This document shows positions 1-6,751 of a stretch of 7,160 bases of DNA, piece by piece (within the stretch, counting starts at the first letter, position 1; every line of letters starts with the position of its first letter). The translations under genes were made by a program, and so were the position numbers. Source of the DNA: an uncultured Collinsella sp. (GTDB taxonomy: Bacteria > Actinomycetota > Coriobacteriia > Coriobacteriales > Coriobacteriaceae); NCBI GenBank assembly GCA_958372035.1, contig CATXML010000059.1, positions 1 through 7,160 of the forward strand, given 5' to 3'. The notes below the pieces were generated by a model. That model was not told where the DNA came from, searched no databases, and saw nothing but the letters and a program-made list of their open reading frames with translations.

Positions 1-3000
1 AGCCCGCACCCGTAGCTGCGTCGTAGTCGCCATTGGTATCCGCCACAAACGATGCGCTCGCGAGCCTCAGGCAATTCGTGAATGCCTGATCGCTAATTTC
101 GATTGTTGCCGCGTGTACAGATGCGGACGTAAGATTTGCACAGCCGTCGAACGCCGACACACCGACGTAAATATCGTTATCGGGAAGGTCGATGTTCAGA
201 TCGCCAGCGATGCCAGCATTCCTAAAGGCATTACGATCGATATATGCCAGATTGGGAGCCGAAGCCCAATTGATATCCCACACGCCTCCGGTTCCCTCAA
301 AGGCACCAGACAGGTCCTTGACACCGGACAAGGAATAGCCGCCAAAGATCTCAATCGTACTCGGCAGCAGGTCGATCGTACCGTTGAGCACCGAAGGCGC
401 ACCGAGCAGGATGCTTGGCTCGCCCTCCTCATCTCCATCGAAATAGCCGTAGAGAAGAGCCGTGTCGTCGCCCTGAGTATCGCAATCAAAATCGTAAATG
501 CCGTCGACAGTGACAAAGCGGCTGTCGTAGCCCTGCAGCTCGCCATCGGGCGCATACCAGGTGCAGCCGGCCGGATTGGGATTCTCGGCCGTGGCAAAGA
601 CAGCCTTTTTAGCACGCGACGCCACAAAGCCCAGGCCCGTGCAGCCCTTAAAGGCATCCGCCCCCACCTCGATGCTATCAGGCGTGCCGATAAACACACC
701 TTGAAGGTTTTGGCAGTTCTCAAACGCGTTACGGCCGATGGCACTCGTCTTCTCGCCCAGATTGACAAACCTGAGCTCCGTATCGCCCAAGAAAGCATAC
801 GGTGCGATGGAATCTACTTGGAGCTGCTTGCCGCCATCCGTAAGCAAGGTGCCGTCAAAGGTCGCGGGCAGGTTGCCATCCTCATCGCCTGCAGCGGACA
901 GCAAAATCGTCTTGCCGGCGTTGGCATAATACAAGTATCCGTCTTGAGACAGGCTCATCTTAATTACGCACGCATCGGGCGCACCGGCGGCGGCCTTACG
1001 CTGCTCGACATAGGCGACCTGCTCGTCGGTTGCGCACACGATGGTCCGCACGGAACCGCCCGCAAGGCTGCCGTCCTCGAGCGTCACCCTATCGTCAAAC
1101 CACGGCATGAGTACCAGCGTGTCCACCGAAGTGTTGCCCGCAAAGGCACCCTTCTTGATGGTGTTGGAAATCTGCACCAGGGCAATATTGGAACCCGTAT
1201 CGAGCACATAGCACAGATCGCCTTCAAAGCGCGATTTAATGTTGTACACCAGACCCTGCGAGTACCTGAGCTGGACATCGGGATTGCTCGCGGGCGATAC
1301 GTAAACGCCGTAAGCATTCTCCAGCTCGCCCGCATGCTCGGTAATGAAATCGAGCAGTACGGCATCGTCGACGACAAGGATGCAGTCCTGCAAATTGTTC
1401 ACGTCAATCTGGGGCAAATCACCCTCTTTTGACGCGTGCAGAACAACGCGATCGAGCTTATTGCGATCGGGAATGACAACATGGGTAATATCGGCGGGAA
1501 CGTCGAGCTCGCGCGTATGGTAGGGAACGCCCAAATACTCCTGGCCATCGCGAGACGTCAAGATGCCCTCATCGGTTGCGGCATAGACGGGGTTATCCGA
1601 TGCGACACGGTAGACATCGAGCACCTGAAAGCCCGCATTGACGTTGACGTAGTACACCGAGGACGGCAGCTCTAGATTATTGATCTGCCATGTAAAGCCC
1701 TCGCGCTGGCGATTGTCGGTATAGGCGTCGACCGCCTGCACACCCTGCGGAACGCTGAGCGTCTCGCCCCCGCCATCGACCGACACGACCGACTCATCCA
1801 CATCGACAAGCGTCTGCAGGCGTGAGTTATTGAGGCTGGTAGGGTCGTCGTCAAAGCGATAGTCCTCGTCGAGGGCATAACCCTGAAAACGCACCTTGTA
1901 GGCGGGGTCGATGGACACGACGTCGCCAGGAACCACCACATGACGACCGGGCGTCAGCGTGTAGAAATATGGGACGGCCGCCTCGTTCTCGCGCCACCCC
2001 AGCAGCAGGGCATTGAGATAGCCCTCAGAATCGACGTGACCCGTCTGTTTCATAAAGGCTTCTTGCGTGTTGACATTCAGCAGGTTCACCTTGGAGCTCA
2101 GCGTGCTCCAAATCACGCTACGCTGGCCCATCGAATCGGGCTGACCGACCACAAACAGGCACGACTGCGCCGGCTGGATGGTAACGCTGCGCGTCGTCCA
2201 CGCCGCATCCTGCGACAAGCGCAGCGAGACGTTTACCGTGAGCGGCTGGCTCGAGCACAGTACCGGATTCTGCTCGCCCGCGGCATTGGTCCACGAGTTG
2301 ATGCGCAGATACGGAAACGTGGCGAACTCATCCTTGGTGCAGGCAAGATAGTACAGGCCGATGCCATCACTCCAGTGGACATCCATGGCACAGAACAGCG
2401 TCCAGGCATCGAGCATCTGTCCATCGTAGATTGCATCCTCCATGGGTGTAATCTGCACCTTATTGGGATCGATCAATCCAGCCGCACCGTTAAACTGCGT
2501 AAAGAACGTTGTGTCTCCCATGGGGGCACCCTTTTGGGGCGCGGGGTCCGCAAGAAGATACTTGTAGGAATTGGCCGTCGAGGTGGCCGAGCCGCCACTA
2601 CCGCCGTTACCGCCCGAACCGTTTCCGCCCGCACCGCCGCCGGCATTGCCGCCAGATGCTCCGCCCGCATTGATAACGGGAACGTTTTGTCCGCCTCCCG
2701 AGCCGCCAGCGCCGCCCGCGCCGCTGCCCGAACCACCCGCAACTCCTACGCCCGTTCCATCGGCGCTGCCGGTAACGTTGTAGGCGGTCGTGCCGCTTTG
2801 CCCCGTCAGATTTACCTGTCCCTGCGCATTATCGAGCCGCGCCTGCTGCTCACGTGCGCTCGTGTCCCGGCTGTCGCTATCCTCGTCATGACGATTTGCC
2901 TCGGCATCCGTCGAGAGCGGACTGATCCGATACGCCTCGCCGGACTCCGCGTCACCGTGACTGTATGCAGCGATATACCCCGAAGGATCGAAGCTCAGAT

Positions 3001-3214
3001 TACTCTGAGCCAACTCAAAGGCGACCGCGCCAAATACGCCGACCGCAGCAACCGAAACCGCCGCCGCCACAACGCGCGTTGCGGCCAAAGGCTTGGCGCG
3101 ATACATATTTTTGGCGGCATGCTGAACGCGCGCGGACGCATTCCGCGGGCCTTTTAGTTTGGCCGACGCCGCGTTCTTGTGCGAAGCCATATGTTGAGGA
3201 TATTTAGAAAACAC
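1..3214 (-). CDS. Membrane-anchored BspA-like leucine-rich-repeat surface protein, C-terminus cut by window edge
   Basis: The reading frame is open without a stop from 3214 to the left edge, giving 1071 visible residues; the C-terminus is missing. I chose the GTG at 3214 because AGGGAG lies 9 bases upstream (3229-3224); the in-frame ATG at 3190, eight codons in, has no visible ribosome binding site. Layout: residues 1-47 are basic with no Asp or Glu; 48-66 form one hydrophobic segment (VVAAAVSVAAVGVFGAVAF); 67-148 are polar; 149-209 are a Gly/Ser/Asn-rich linker; 210 to about 545 match nothing I recognise; from about 548 on there are degenerate LRR_5/BspA-type units such as IGRNAFENCQNLQGVFIG and IDRNAFRNAGIAGDL. 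The positive-inside rule predicts a cytoplasmic N-terminus and the rest outside. The anchor could be an uncleaved signal anchor or a long signal peptide. BspA-like proteins generally act in adhesion or binding; the role here is unknown. It follows the transglutaminase-like gene by 15 bases, so co-expression is likely. The family call is firm, the function is not. Confidence 0.88.
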   Translation of the reverse strand, partial: MFSKYPQHMASHKNAASAKLKGPRNASARVQHAAKNMYRAKPLAATRVVAAAVSVAAVGVFGAVAFELAQSNLSFDPSGYIAAYSHGDAESGEAYRISPLSTDAEANRHDEDSDSRDTSAREQQARLDNAQGQVNLTGQSGTTAYNVTGSADGTGVGVAGGSGSGAGGAGGSGGGQNVPVINAGGASGGNAGGGAGGNGSGGNGGSGGSATSTANSYKYLLADPAPQKGAPMGDTTFFTQFNGAAGLIDPNKVQITPMEDAIYDGQMLDAWTLFCAMDVHWSDGIGLYYLACTKDEFATFPYLRINSWTNAAGEQNPVLCSSQPLTVNVSLRLSQDAAWTTRSVTIQPAQSCLFVVGQPDSMGQRSVIWSTLSSKVNLLNVNTQEAFMKQTGHVDSEGYLNALLLGWRENEAAVPYFYTLTPGRHVVVPGDVVSIDPAYKVRFQGYALDEDYRFDDDPTSLNNSRLQTLVDVDESVVSVDGGGETLSVPQGVQAVDAYTDNRQREGFTWQINNLELPSSVYYVNVNAGFQVLDVYRVASDNPVYAATDEGILTSRDGQEYLGVPYHTRELDVPADITHVVIPDRNKLDRVVLHASKEGDLPQIDVNNLQDCILVVDDAVLLDFITEHAGELENAYGVYVSPASNPDVQLRYSQGLVYNIKSRFEGDLCYVLDTGSNIALVQISNTIKKGAFAGNTSVDTLVLMPWFDDRVTLEDGSLAGGSVRTIVCATDEQVAYVEQRKAAAGAPDACVIKMSLSQDGYLYYANAGKTILLSAAGDEDGNLPATFDGTLLTDGGKQLQVDSIAPYAFLGDTELRFVNLGEKTSAIGRNAFENCQNLQGVFIGTPDSIEVGADAFKGCTGLGFVASRAKKAVFATAENPNPAGCTWYAPDGELQGYDSRFVTVDGIYDFDCDTQGDDTALLYGYFDGDEEGEPSILLGAPSVLNGTIDLLPSTIEIFGGYSLSGVKDLSGAFEGTGGVWDINWASAPNLAYIDRNAFRNAGIAGDLNIDLPDNDIYVGVSAFDGCANLTSASVHAATIEISDQAFTNCLRLASASFVADTNGDYDAATGAG
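30..285 (-). repeat. Second group of leucine-rich repeats near the left edge
   Basis: Approximate bounds. The units include YIDRNAFRNAGIAGDLNI, VGVSAFDGCANLTSASV and ISDQAFTNCLRLASASF, with the same AF and C-x-x-L pattern. The repeats are still running at the window edge, so the full protein is longer. Confidence 0.8.
632..808 (-). repeat. Best-preserved leucine-rich repeats (LRR_5/BspA type)
   Basis: Residues 803-861 hold consecutive units with the BspA pattern I-x-x-x-A-F-x-x-C-x-x-L-x-x-V: IAPYAFLGDTELRFVNLG, then IGRNAFENCQNLQGVFIG, then VGADAFKGCTGLGFV. The AF and C-x-x-L positions recur at 20-24 residue spacing. The repeats are at protein level only. Confidence 0.85.
2588..2770 (-). 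repeat. Low-complexity Gly/Ser/Asn-rich linker in the LRR protein
   Basis: Residues 149-209 of the LRR protein are mostly Gly, with Ser, Ala and Asn (for example GGSGSGAGGAGGSGGGQNV and GGNGSGGNGGSGGS). The codons vary (GGC, GGT, GGA, GCG), so the DNA is not an exact tandem repeat and phase-variable slippage is not suggested. A flexible spacer between the membrane anchor and the outer domains is the simplest reading. Confidence 0.85.
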
Positions 3215-3223
3215 GTAGACCTA

Positions 3224-3229
3224 CTCCCT
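3224..3229 (-). promoter_or_regulatory. Ribosome binding site deciding the GTG start of the LRR protein
   Basis: AGGGAG on the minus strand begins directly after the stop codon of the transglutaminase-like gene. It sits 9 bases before the GTG at 3214, but 33 bases before the ATG at 3190, which is too far to serve that codon. Confidence 0.7.
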
Positions 3230-5542
3230 CTACAACGCGTGCAGCATGTAGCGGCGGAAGCGTTCAATAACAGTTTGCGGAGCCGGCATGCTCCGATGCA
3301 GGCGTTCGGTAAAACGTCGGAGCGTGCGCAACTCGTTCGGTTTAAGCTGGCGGCCACCAAACGCATAAGCTTGATGAAGTCGAATCGCTCGACGGTATTC
3401 CCACGGGTCAATCTGGGGGAACACTGCAGCAAAGGCATCCAGGCAATCGAGCGGCTTGGTCTCGTCAAAGGCGTCGAGACCGCTTTGGTTCATCACAAGG
3501 GCAAGATAGCCGTAGAGTGCCGGCACGCATATATCCTGCTCATCGCTCTCGATAGCCCGCGTGCGCCGAGCGCGCAAGACAAACCTGCGAACAAACAGAG
3601 CGAGCAGGGCGGCAATCGCCGTGCCGATCAAACCGACCCCAACTTTGGCCACAACGGGGATGTTATACATTACCGGCACATCCTCGCGATGCTTATCCTC
3701 GGCCCGTCCTGCAACCGAGCCCGCATCGAGCGTCTTATCGTTGGCGCCGTTGCTCCATGCCTCGCCCACATCGATAATCTTATCGGCATCGAGCGTCTGG
3801 CTATAGTATCCAGGGGTGACCTCCACGGGCGTCCATCCCTGACCGTCAAGGTAGATCTCGGTCCACGCGTGCGCATCGGCAGCCGTCAAGTTGAGCGCCA
3901 CGCCTGCCCCAACAGCAGCGGCCAGCTGATCATCTGCTGCCTGATAGCCCTCGACATAGCGCGCGGGAATTCCCTGAGATCGAAACGCGAGCGTCGCCGC
4001 CGTGGCAAAGTAGGCAGAGTTGCCCTCGTGCGCCGTGCCCAAGAACCACGCGACAAACGACGTCGCCCCCGTATAGGTTGGCGGGTTATCCGTCTGCCCC
4101 GCAAGCGAAGCCAACATCGTGCGCACGCGACTGATCACGGCTGTATCCGAAACATTCGCCCCAGCATCCCAGCTGTCGCTCGAGAACAGGTATGTATTAA
4201 CGGCATCCCGCTCCTCTTCGGGAAGGTCCAGGTACTTATCGCGAACGAAAGCGGCGTATACCCGCTCGCTTTTTGCATAGTCGCTCTTGGAGGACGCCAG
4301 CCAGCTCGAATCTGCAATGACGTCATCTGATGGCACGTTATCGACGGTCACACTGTATGTTTTAGACGGCAAAAAGTCCATGCTTAGCATCGTCGAGGCC
4401 GTCAACATTGCACCGGTACCGCCCAGCGAGCGCAGCGTATAGGGAGCATAGGTGTATCTGCGGTTGGCGCCCGACGCATCGACCGAAATCTCAACCGCCT
4501 CGACAGGCTCGCCACCCTCACGCTCGGCCTCGGCATCAAACGCGGCGCGTTGCTCGGCTACCGTCAAACCGTTCTGACGCAGCCATTCACGCATGCCGGC
4601 CCATTTGCCCTCGTAGGACATCCAGTCGCCACGCCCCCAAGACAGGCCATCAAACGTCGTACCCACAAAACCCTTCATAAGCAGATCGTCAGCGAGCGTC
4701 TTGCTGGCAGTAAGCGACAGCGTCGTGGACGCGCCCTCGTTCATGTGCGCCGCCTGCAAAAGGTCGCCCTCGGGCAGCGTGTCGTCCCCAAATCGAACGC
4801 TTTGGGCTGCTTTGACGGCAGATGCCGACATGGCGGACAACTCGGGAAGAGGCTGCACAAGGCAGGCCGTCAGCGCAAAGAGAGCGCCGCATGCGGCGCA
4901 CAGGCCGCCAAGACCAATGAGAATCTGGGATAAACCCACCGTAGAGCCCCGCAACTCGCGAGCACGGCACTGGACAAGCCAGCCCGTAACGCCCAGCGCC
5001 ATAGACATCGCAGAATCGCCGACCTGCAGCGCCATGCTACCTGCACCGCAGATAGCGACGATTAGGAGCGTGGGCCACGAAACGCTCAAGTTGGCGAAAA
5101 GCCAGGCAAATGAGCCCGCAAATACACCGGCAAGCACTGCCAGCGGCACAGCCTCGCACAGCAGACCGGCGTTTGCCACCAAGGGAATATACAGACCAAA
5201 GATTGTGTTGACACGACCGATAACGGCATTGGCGCACGCATAGAAGCCCCAGCGCGCCGAAGGAACCAACAGCGCGCATAAAAGCGCCACGAACGCCGCA
5301 GCCAAGGCAATCCAGAAGGGGACTTTTTTCGAAGCCAGTGAAACGCCCAAAACGCCCAGCGCAACAGCCACGCCAGCGGCAACGCCAAGCATGATCTCCA
5401 TGCACGTTGCACTCAGGCACCAACCAATTGCGCAGGAGAAACCTGCAGACAGTAAAACCGCGGGAACCACCGACAGGAACACGGCAACAACGCGGTTGTT
5501 CGAAGCGACGCGCTCCGTCGAGGCAAGAGTCACAAAGTCCAT
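3230..5542 (-). CDS. Polytopic membrane protein with transglutaminase-like domain, catalytic Cys replaced by Ser
   Basis: The product is 770 residues. The ATG at 5542 is preferred over an ATG at 5704 in the same frame, because the longer form would overlap the DUF58 gene by about 160 bases, while 5542 has GGAG 7 bases upstream. Residues 17-229 contain about six or seven hydrophobic segments. Residues 230-629 form the ectodomain, and 630-651 are a last membrane helix (IPVVAKVGVGLIGTAIAALL). Residues 652-770 form a basic, helical cytoplasmic tail similar in position to the DUF4129 tail of TgpA-type proteins. The transglutaminase core is clear at about 495-580: EGNSAYFATAATLAFRSQGI, then PARYVEGY, then DAHAWTEIYLDGQGW and PVEVTPGYY. 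Known members use Cys-His-Asp; here the matching positions read Ser509, His558 and Glu574. The fold and topology fit the membrane partner of MoxR and DUF58 proteins, working outside the membrane. Whether it cross-links, cleaves or only binds is open, and Ser509 makes classical activity doubtful. Confidence 0.93.
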   Translation of the reverse strand: MDFVTLASTERVASNNRVVAVFLSVVPAVLLSAGFSCAIGWCLSATCMEIMLGVAAGVAVALGVLGVSLASKKVPFWIALAAAFVALLCALLVPSARWGFYACANAVIGRVNTIFGLYIPLVANAGLLCEAVPLAVLAGVFAGSFAWLFANLSVSWPTLLIVAICGAGSMALQVGDSAMSMALGVTGWLVQCRARELRGSTVGLSQILIGLGGLCAACGALFALTACLVQPLPELSAMSASAVKAAQSVRFGDDTLPEGDLLQAAHMNEGASTTLSLTASKTLADDLLMKGFVGTTFDGLSWGRGDWMSYEGKWAGMREWLRQNGLTVAEQRAAFDAEAEREGGEPVEAVEISVDASGANRRYTYAPYTLRSLGGTGAMLTASTMLSMDFLPSKTYSVTVDNVPSDDVIADSSWLASSKSDYAKSERVYAAFVRDKYLDLPEEERDAVNTYLFSSDSWDAGANVSDTAVISRVRTMLASLAGQTDNPPTYTGATSFVAWFLGTAHEGNSAYFATAATLAFRSQGIPARYVEGYQAADDQLAAAVGAGVALNLTAADAHAWTEIYLDGQGWTPVEVTPGYYSQTLDADKIIDVGEAWSNGANDKTLDAGSVAGRAEDKHREDVPVMYNIPVVAKVGVGLIGTAIAALLALFVRRFVLRARRTRAIESDEQDICVPALYGYLALVMNQSGLDAFDETKPLDCLDAFAAVFPQIDPWEYRRAIRLHQAYAFGGRQLKPNELRTLRRFTERLHRSMPAPQTVIERFRRYMLHAL

Positions 5543-5543
5543 C

Positions 5544-6716
5544 TTAGAGCTCCAGACTCTTAATACGGGCCGAGTCGCTCGATACCGGGCAATGAGTGAT
5601 GATGTAGTTGGCGCCGCGCTCGATGCTATACGACTCGACCGAATCCGACACATGGAGCACCGACAGATCGGCAAGACGACCCAAATCGATATAGACCTGT
5701 TCATCGACGCCCGCCGTCACCAGCACCGTTTTGCTAATGCCCTTTGCCGCCACAAGCTTGGCATACTGCTCAGTTGACGTTGGATGGGCAGGGCCAAGCG
5801 GCGTTGCCGTCAAAGCATCAAGCATCCTATGGAACCCACGTCGGTCATCAACGGGATAGACAGCCAAAGAGCCTTCGGGGGCAGTCACGACCACATGACG
5901 GCATCCCTGACGCACAAGCGCCAGCGATACCGATGCGGTAAAACTCAGCACTGCAGAAAGGACCTCGGAGCGGCTTGAGCGCTCAAAATCACACGCAAAC
6001 GCACCAAACAAGATGCCAATAGCGTGGTCTTGGGGGCGCGAAGCCTCACGCACCAGCACGTCGTCAAAGCGCGTCGACAGCTTCCAGTGGATCGACTTAA
6101 CGGCATCACCGTCGTGATAGGGCCTTATGTCAAAGACCTCGGAGGCATCTTGGCCGCTTCGATGGGGATCGTAGCTCGTGCCCTCAAGACCGGCAGAAGC
6201 ACTTTGGTTAGGAACAACCTGGATGTCGAGCACCTCGGGATAGACCGTAAACAACCCATGAAAGTCTGCATTCTCGAGAGCAAGCGACGTAAAGCCCATC
6301 TCATCGACCAGGCGCGCGGTGTCAAGGGTAATCGTGTGCGCACCGCAGACGGTCGAATCGAGCTCCAGCTCAAACAAAGCGGGCCTGCCCGTCGCGGGGG
6401 CAAGACTTACGGGATAGACTGTCCGCGCTCCCGTCAGCTGGTTATAAACCGAAAACGACAGCTCCATACGACCGCGAAACATAAGCGGGCGATCCAGTGT
6501 GATGCGCAATACAAGAGGCGCGTTGACAACACACGACCGGGGAAGCTCAAAGCTAAGCTTGAGCAGGGCAACGCTCGAACGGCACGCCGCCACCGTAATC
6601 ACGGGCATGGCGATCAACGCCGCGGCAGCAGCAAGCGCAGCCGCATTGGCGGTAAACACGAACGTGGCGAGCAGGAGCGCGACGGACACGATATAGGTAA
6701 TCTTGTTGGCAATCAT
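5544..6716 (-). CDS. DUF58 domain membrane protein
   Basis: The product is 390 residues, normal for the family. Two adjacent hydrophobic stretches at residues 7-22 and 24-45 make an N-terminal membrane hairpin. A beta-rich region follows at about 50-170. The DUF58 signature lies at 196-224: DIRPYHDGDAVKSIHWKLST then RFDDVLVREASRP, with the conserved Arg-x-Tyr, Gly-Asp and Ile-His-Trp positions. The part after about residue 231 (AIGILFGAF) corresponds to the von Willebrand A-like half of the family, but I see no DxSxS metal site there. DUF58 proteins occur next to MoxR ATPases and are thought to be their membrane partners; the exact biochemistry is not established. The ATG at 6716 has no clear Shine-Dalgarno sequence, and no other start exists in this frame back to the end of the ATPase gene, so translation may depend on coupling across the 35-base gap. 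The stop TAA is separated from the next ATG by one base. Confidence 0.94.
   Translation of the reverse strand: MIANKITYIVSVALLLATFVFTANAAALAAAAALIAMPVITVAACRSSVALLKLSFELPRSCVVNAPLVLRITLDRPLMFRGRMELSFSVYNQLTGARTVYPVSLAPATGRPALFELELDSTVCGAHTITLDTARLVDEMGFTSLALENADFHGLFTVYPEVLDIQVVPNQSASAGLEGTSYDPHRSGQDASEVFDIRPYHDGDAVKSIHWKLSTRFDDVLVREASRPQDHAIGILFGAFACDFERSSRSEVLSAVLSFTASVSLALVRQGCRHVVVTAPEGSLAVYPVDDRRGFHRMLDALTATPLGPAHPTSTEQYAKLVAAKGISKTVLVTAGVDEQVYIDLGRLADLSVLHVSDSVESYSIERGANYIITHCPVSSDSARIKSLEL
5550..5553 (-). promoter_or_regulatory. Ribosome binding site of the transglutaminase-like gene, inside the DUF58 gene
   Basis: GGAG on the minus strand lies in the last sense codons of the DUF58 gene, 7 bases before the ATG at 5542. 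It supports that start over the longer ATG at 5704 and implies coupled translation of the two proteins. Confidence 0.65.
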
Positions 6717-6751
6717 GGGCGTAACGTAGGACGCAAAAGGTAAACGATCCG

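Noticed and set aside
113..1432. Long plus-strand open frame of 439 codons
   Set aside because: It lies entirely antisense to the LRR protein, and the product looks like no protein family. Long open antisense frames are expected from GC-rich codon use, while the minus frame shows clear LRR motifs.
2571..2783. Proline-rich plus-strand small frame
   Set aside because: It is the reverse complement of Gly codons (GGN read as NCC) in the linker.
1940..3157. Plus-strand open frame of 405 codons
   Set aside because: It is antisense to the N-terminal half of the LRR protein, and its low-complexity part is just the shadow of the Gly-rich linker.
3179..4330. Plus-strand open frame of 383 codons
   Set aside because: It is antisense to the transglutaminase core, whose motifs are unambiguous on the minus strand.
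4884..4899. Perfect 16-base palindrome GCGCCGCATGCGGCGC
   Set aside because: It lies inside a membrane-segment coding stretch (CAACGA) made of GC-rich Ala/Cys/Gly codons. It has no loop or T-tract, so it is not a terminator, and I found no second copy to suggest an operator.
5543..5704. N-terminal extension of 54 residues on the transglutaminase-like protein
   Set aside because: It would overlap the DUF58 coding end, its composition is Arg/Ser-rich shadow-like sequence, and ATG 5542 has a proper ribosome binding site.
6024..6743. Plus-strand open frame of 239 codons
   Set aside because: It is antisense to the DUF58 gene and has no recognisable motif or ribosome binding site.
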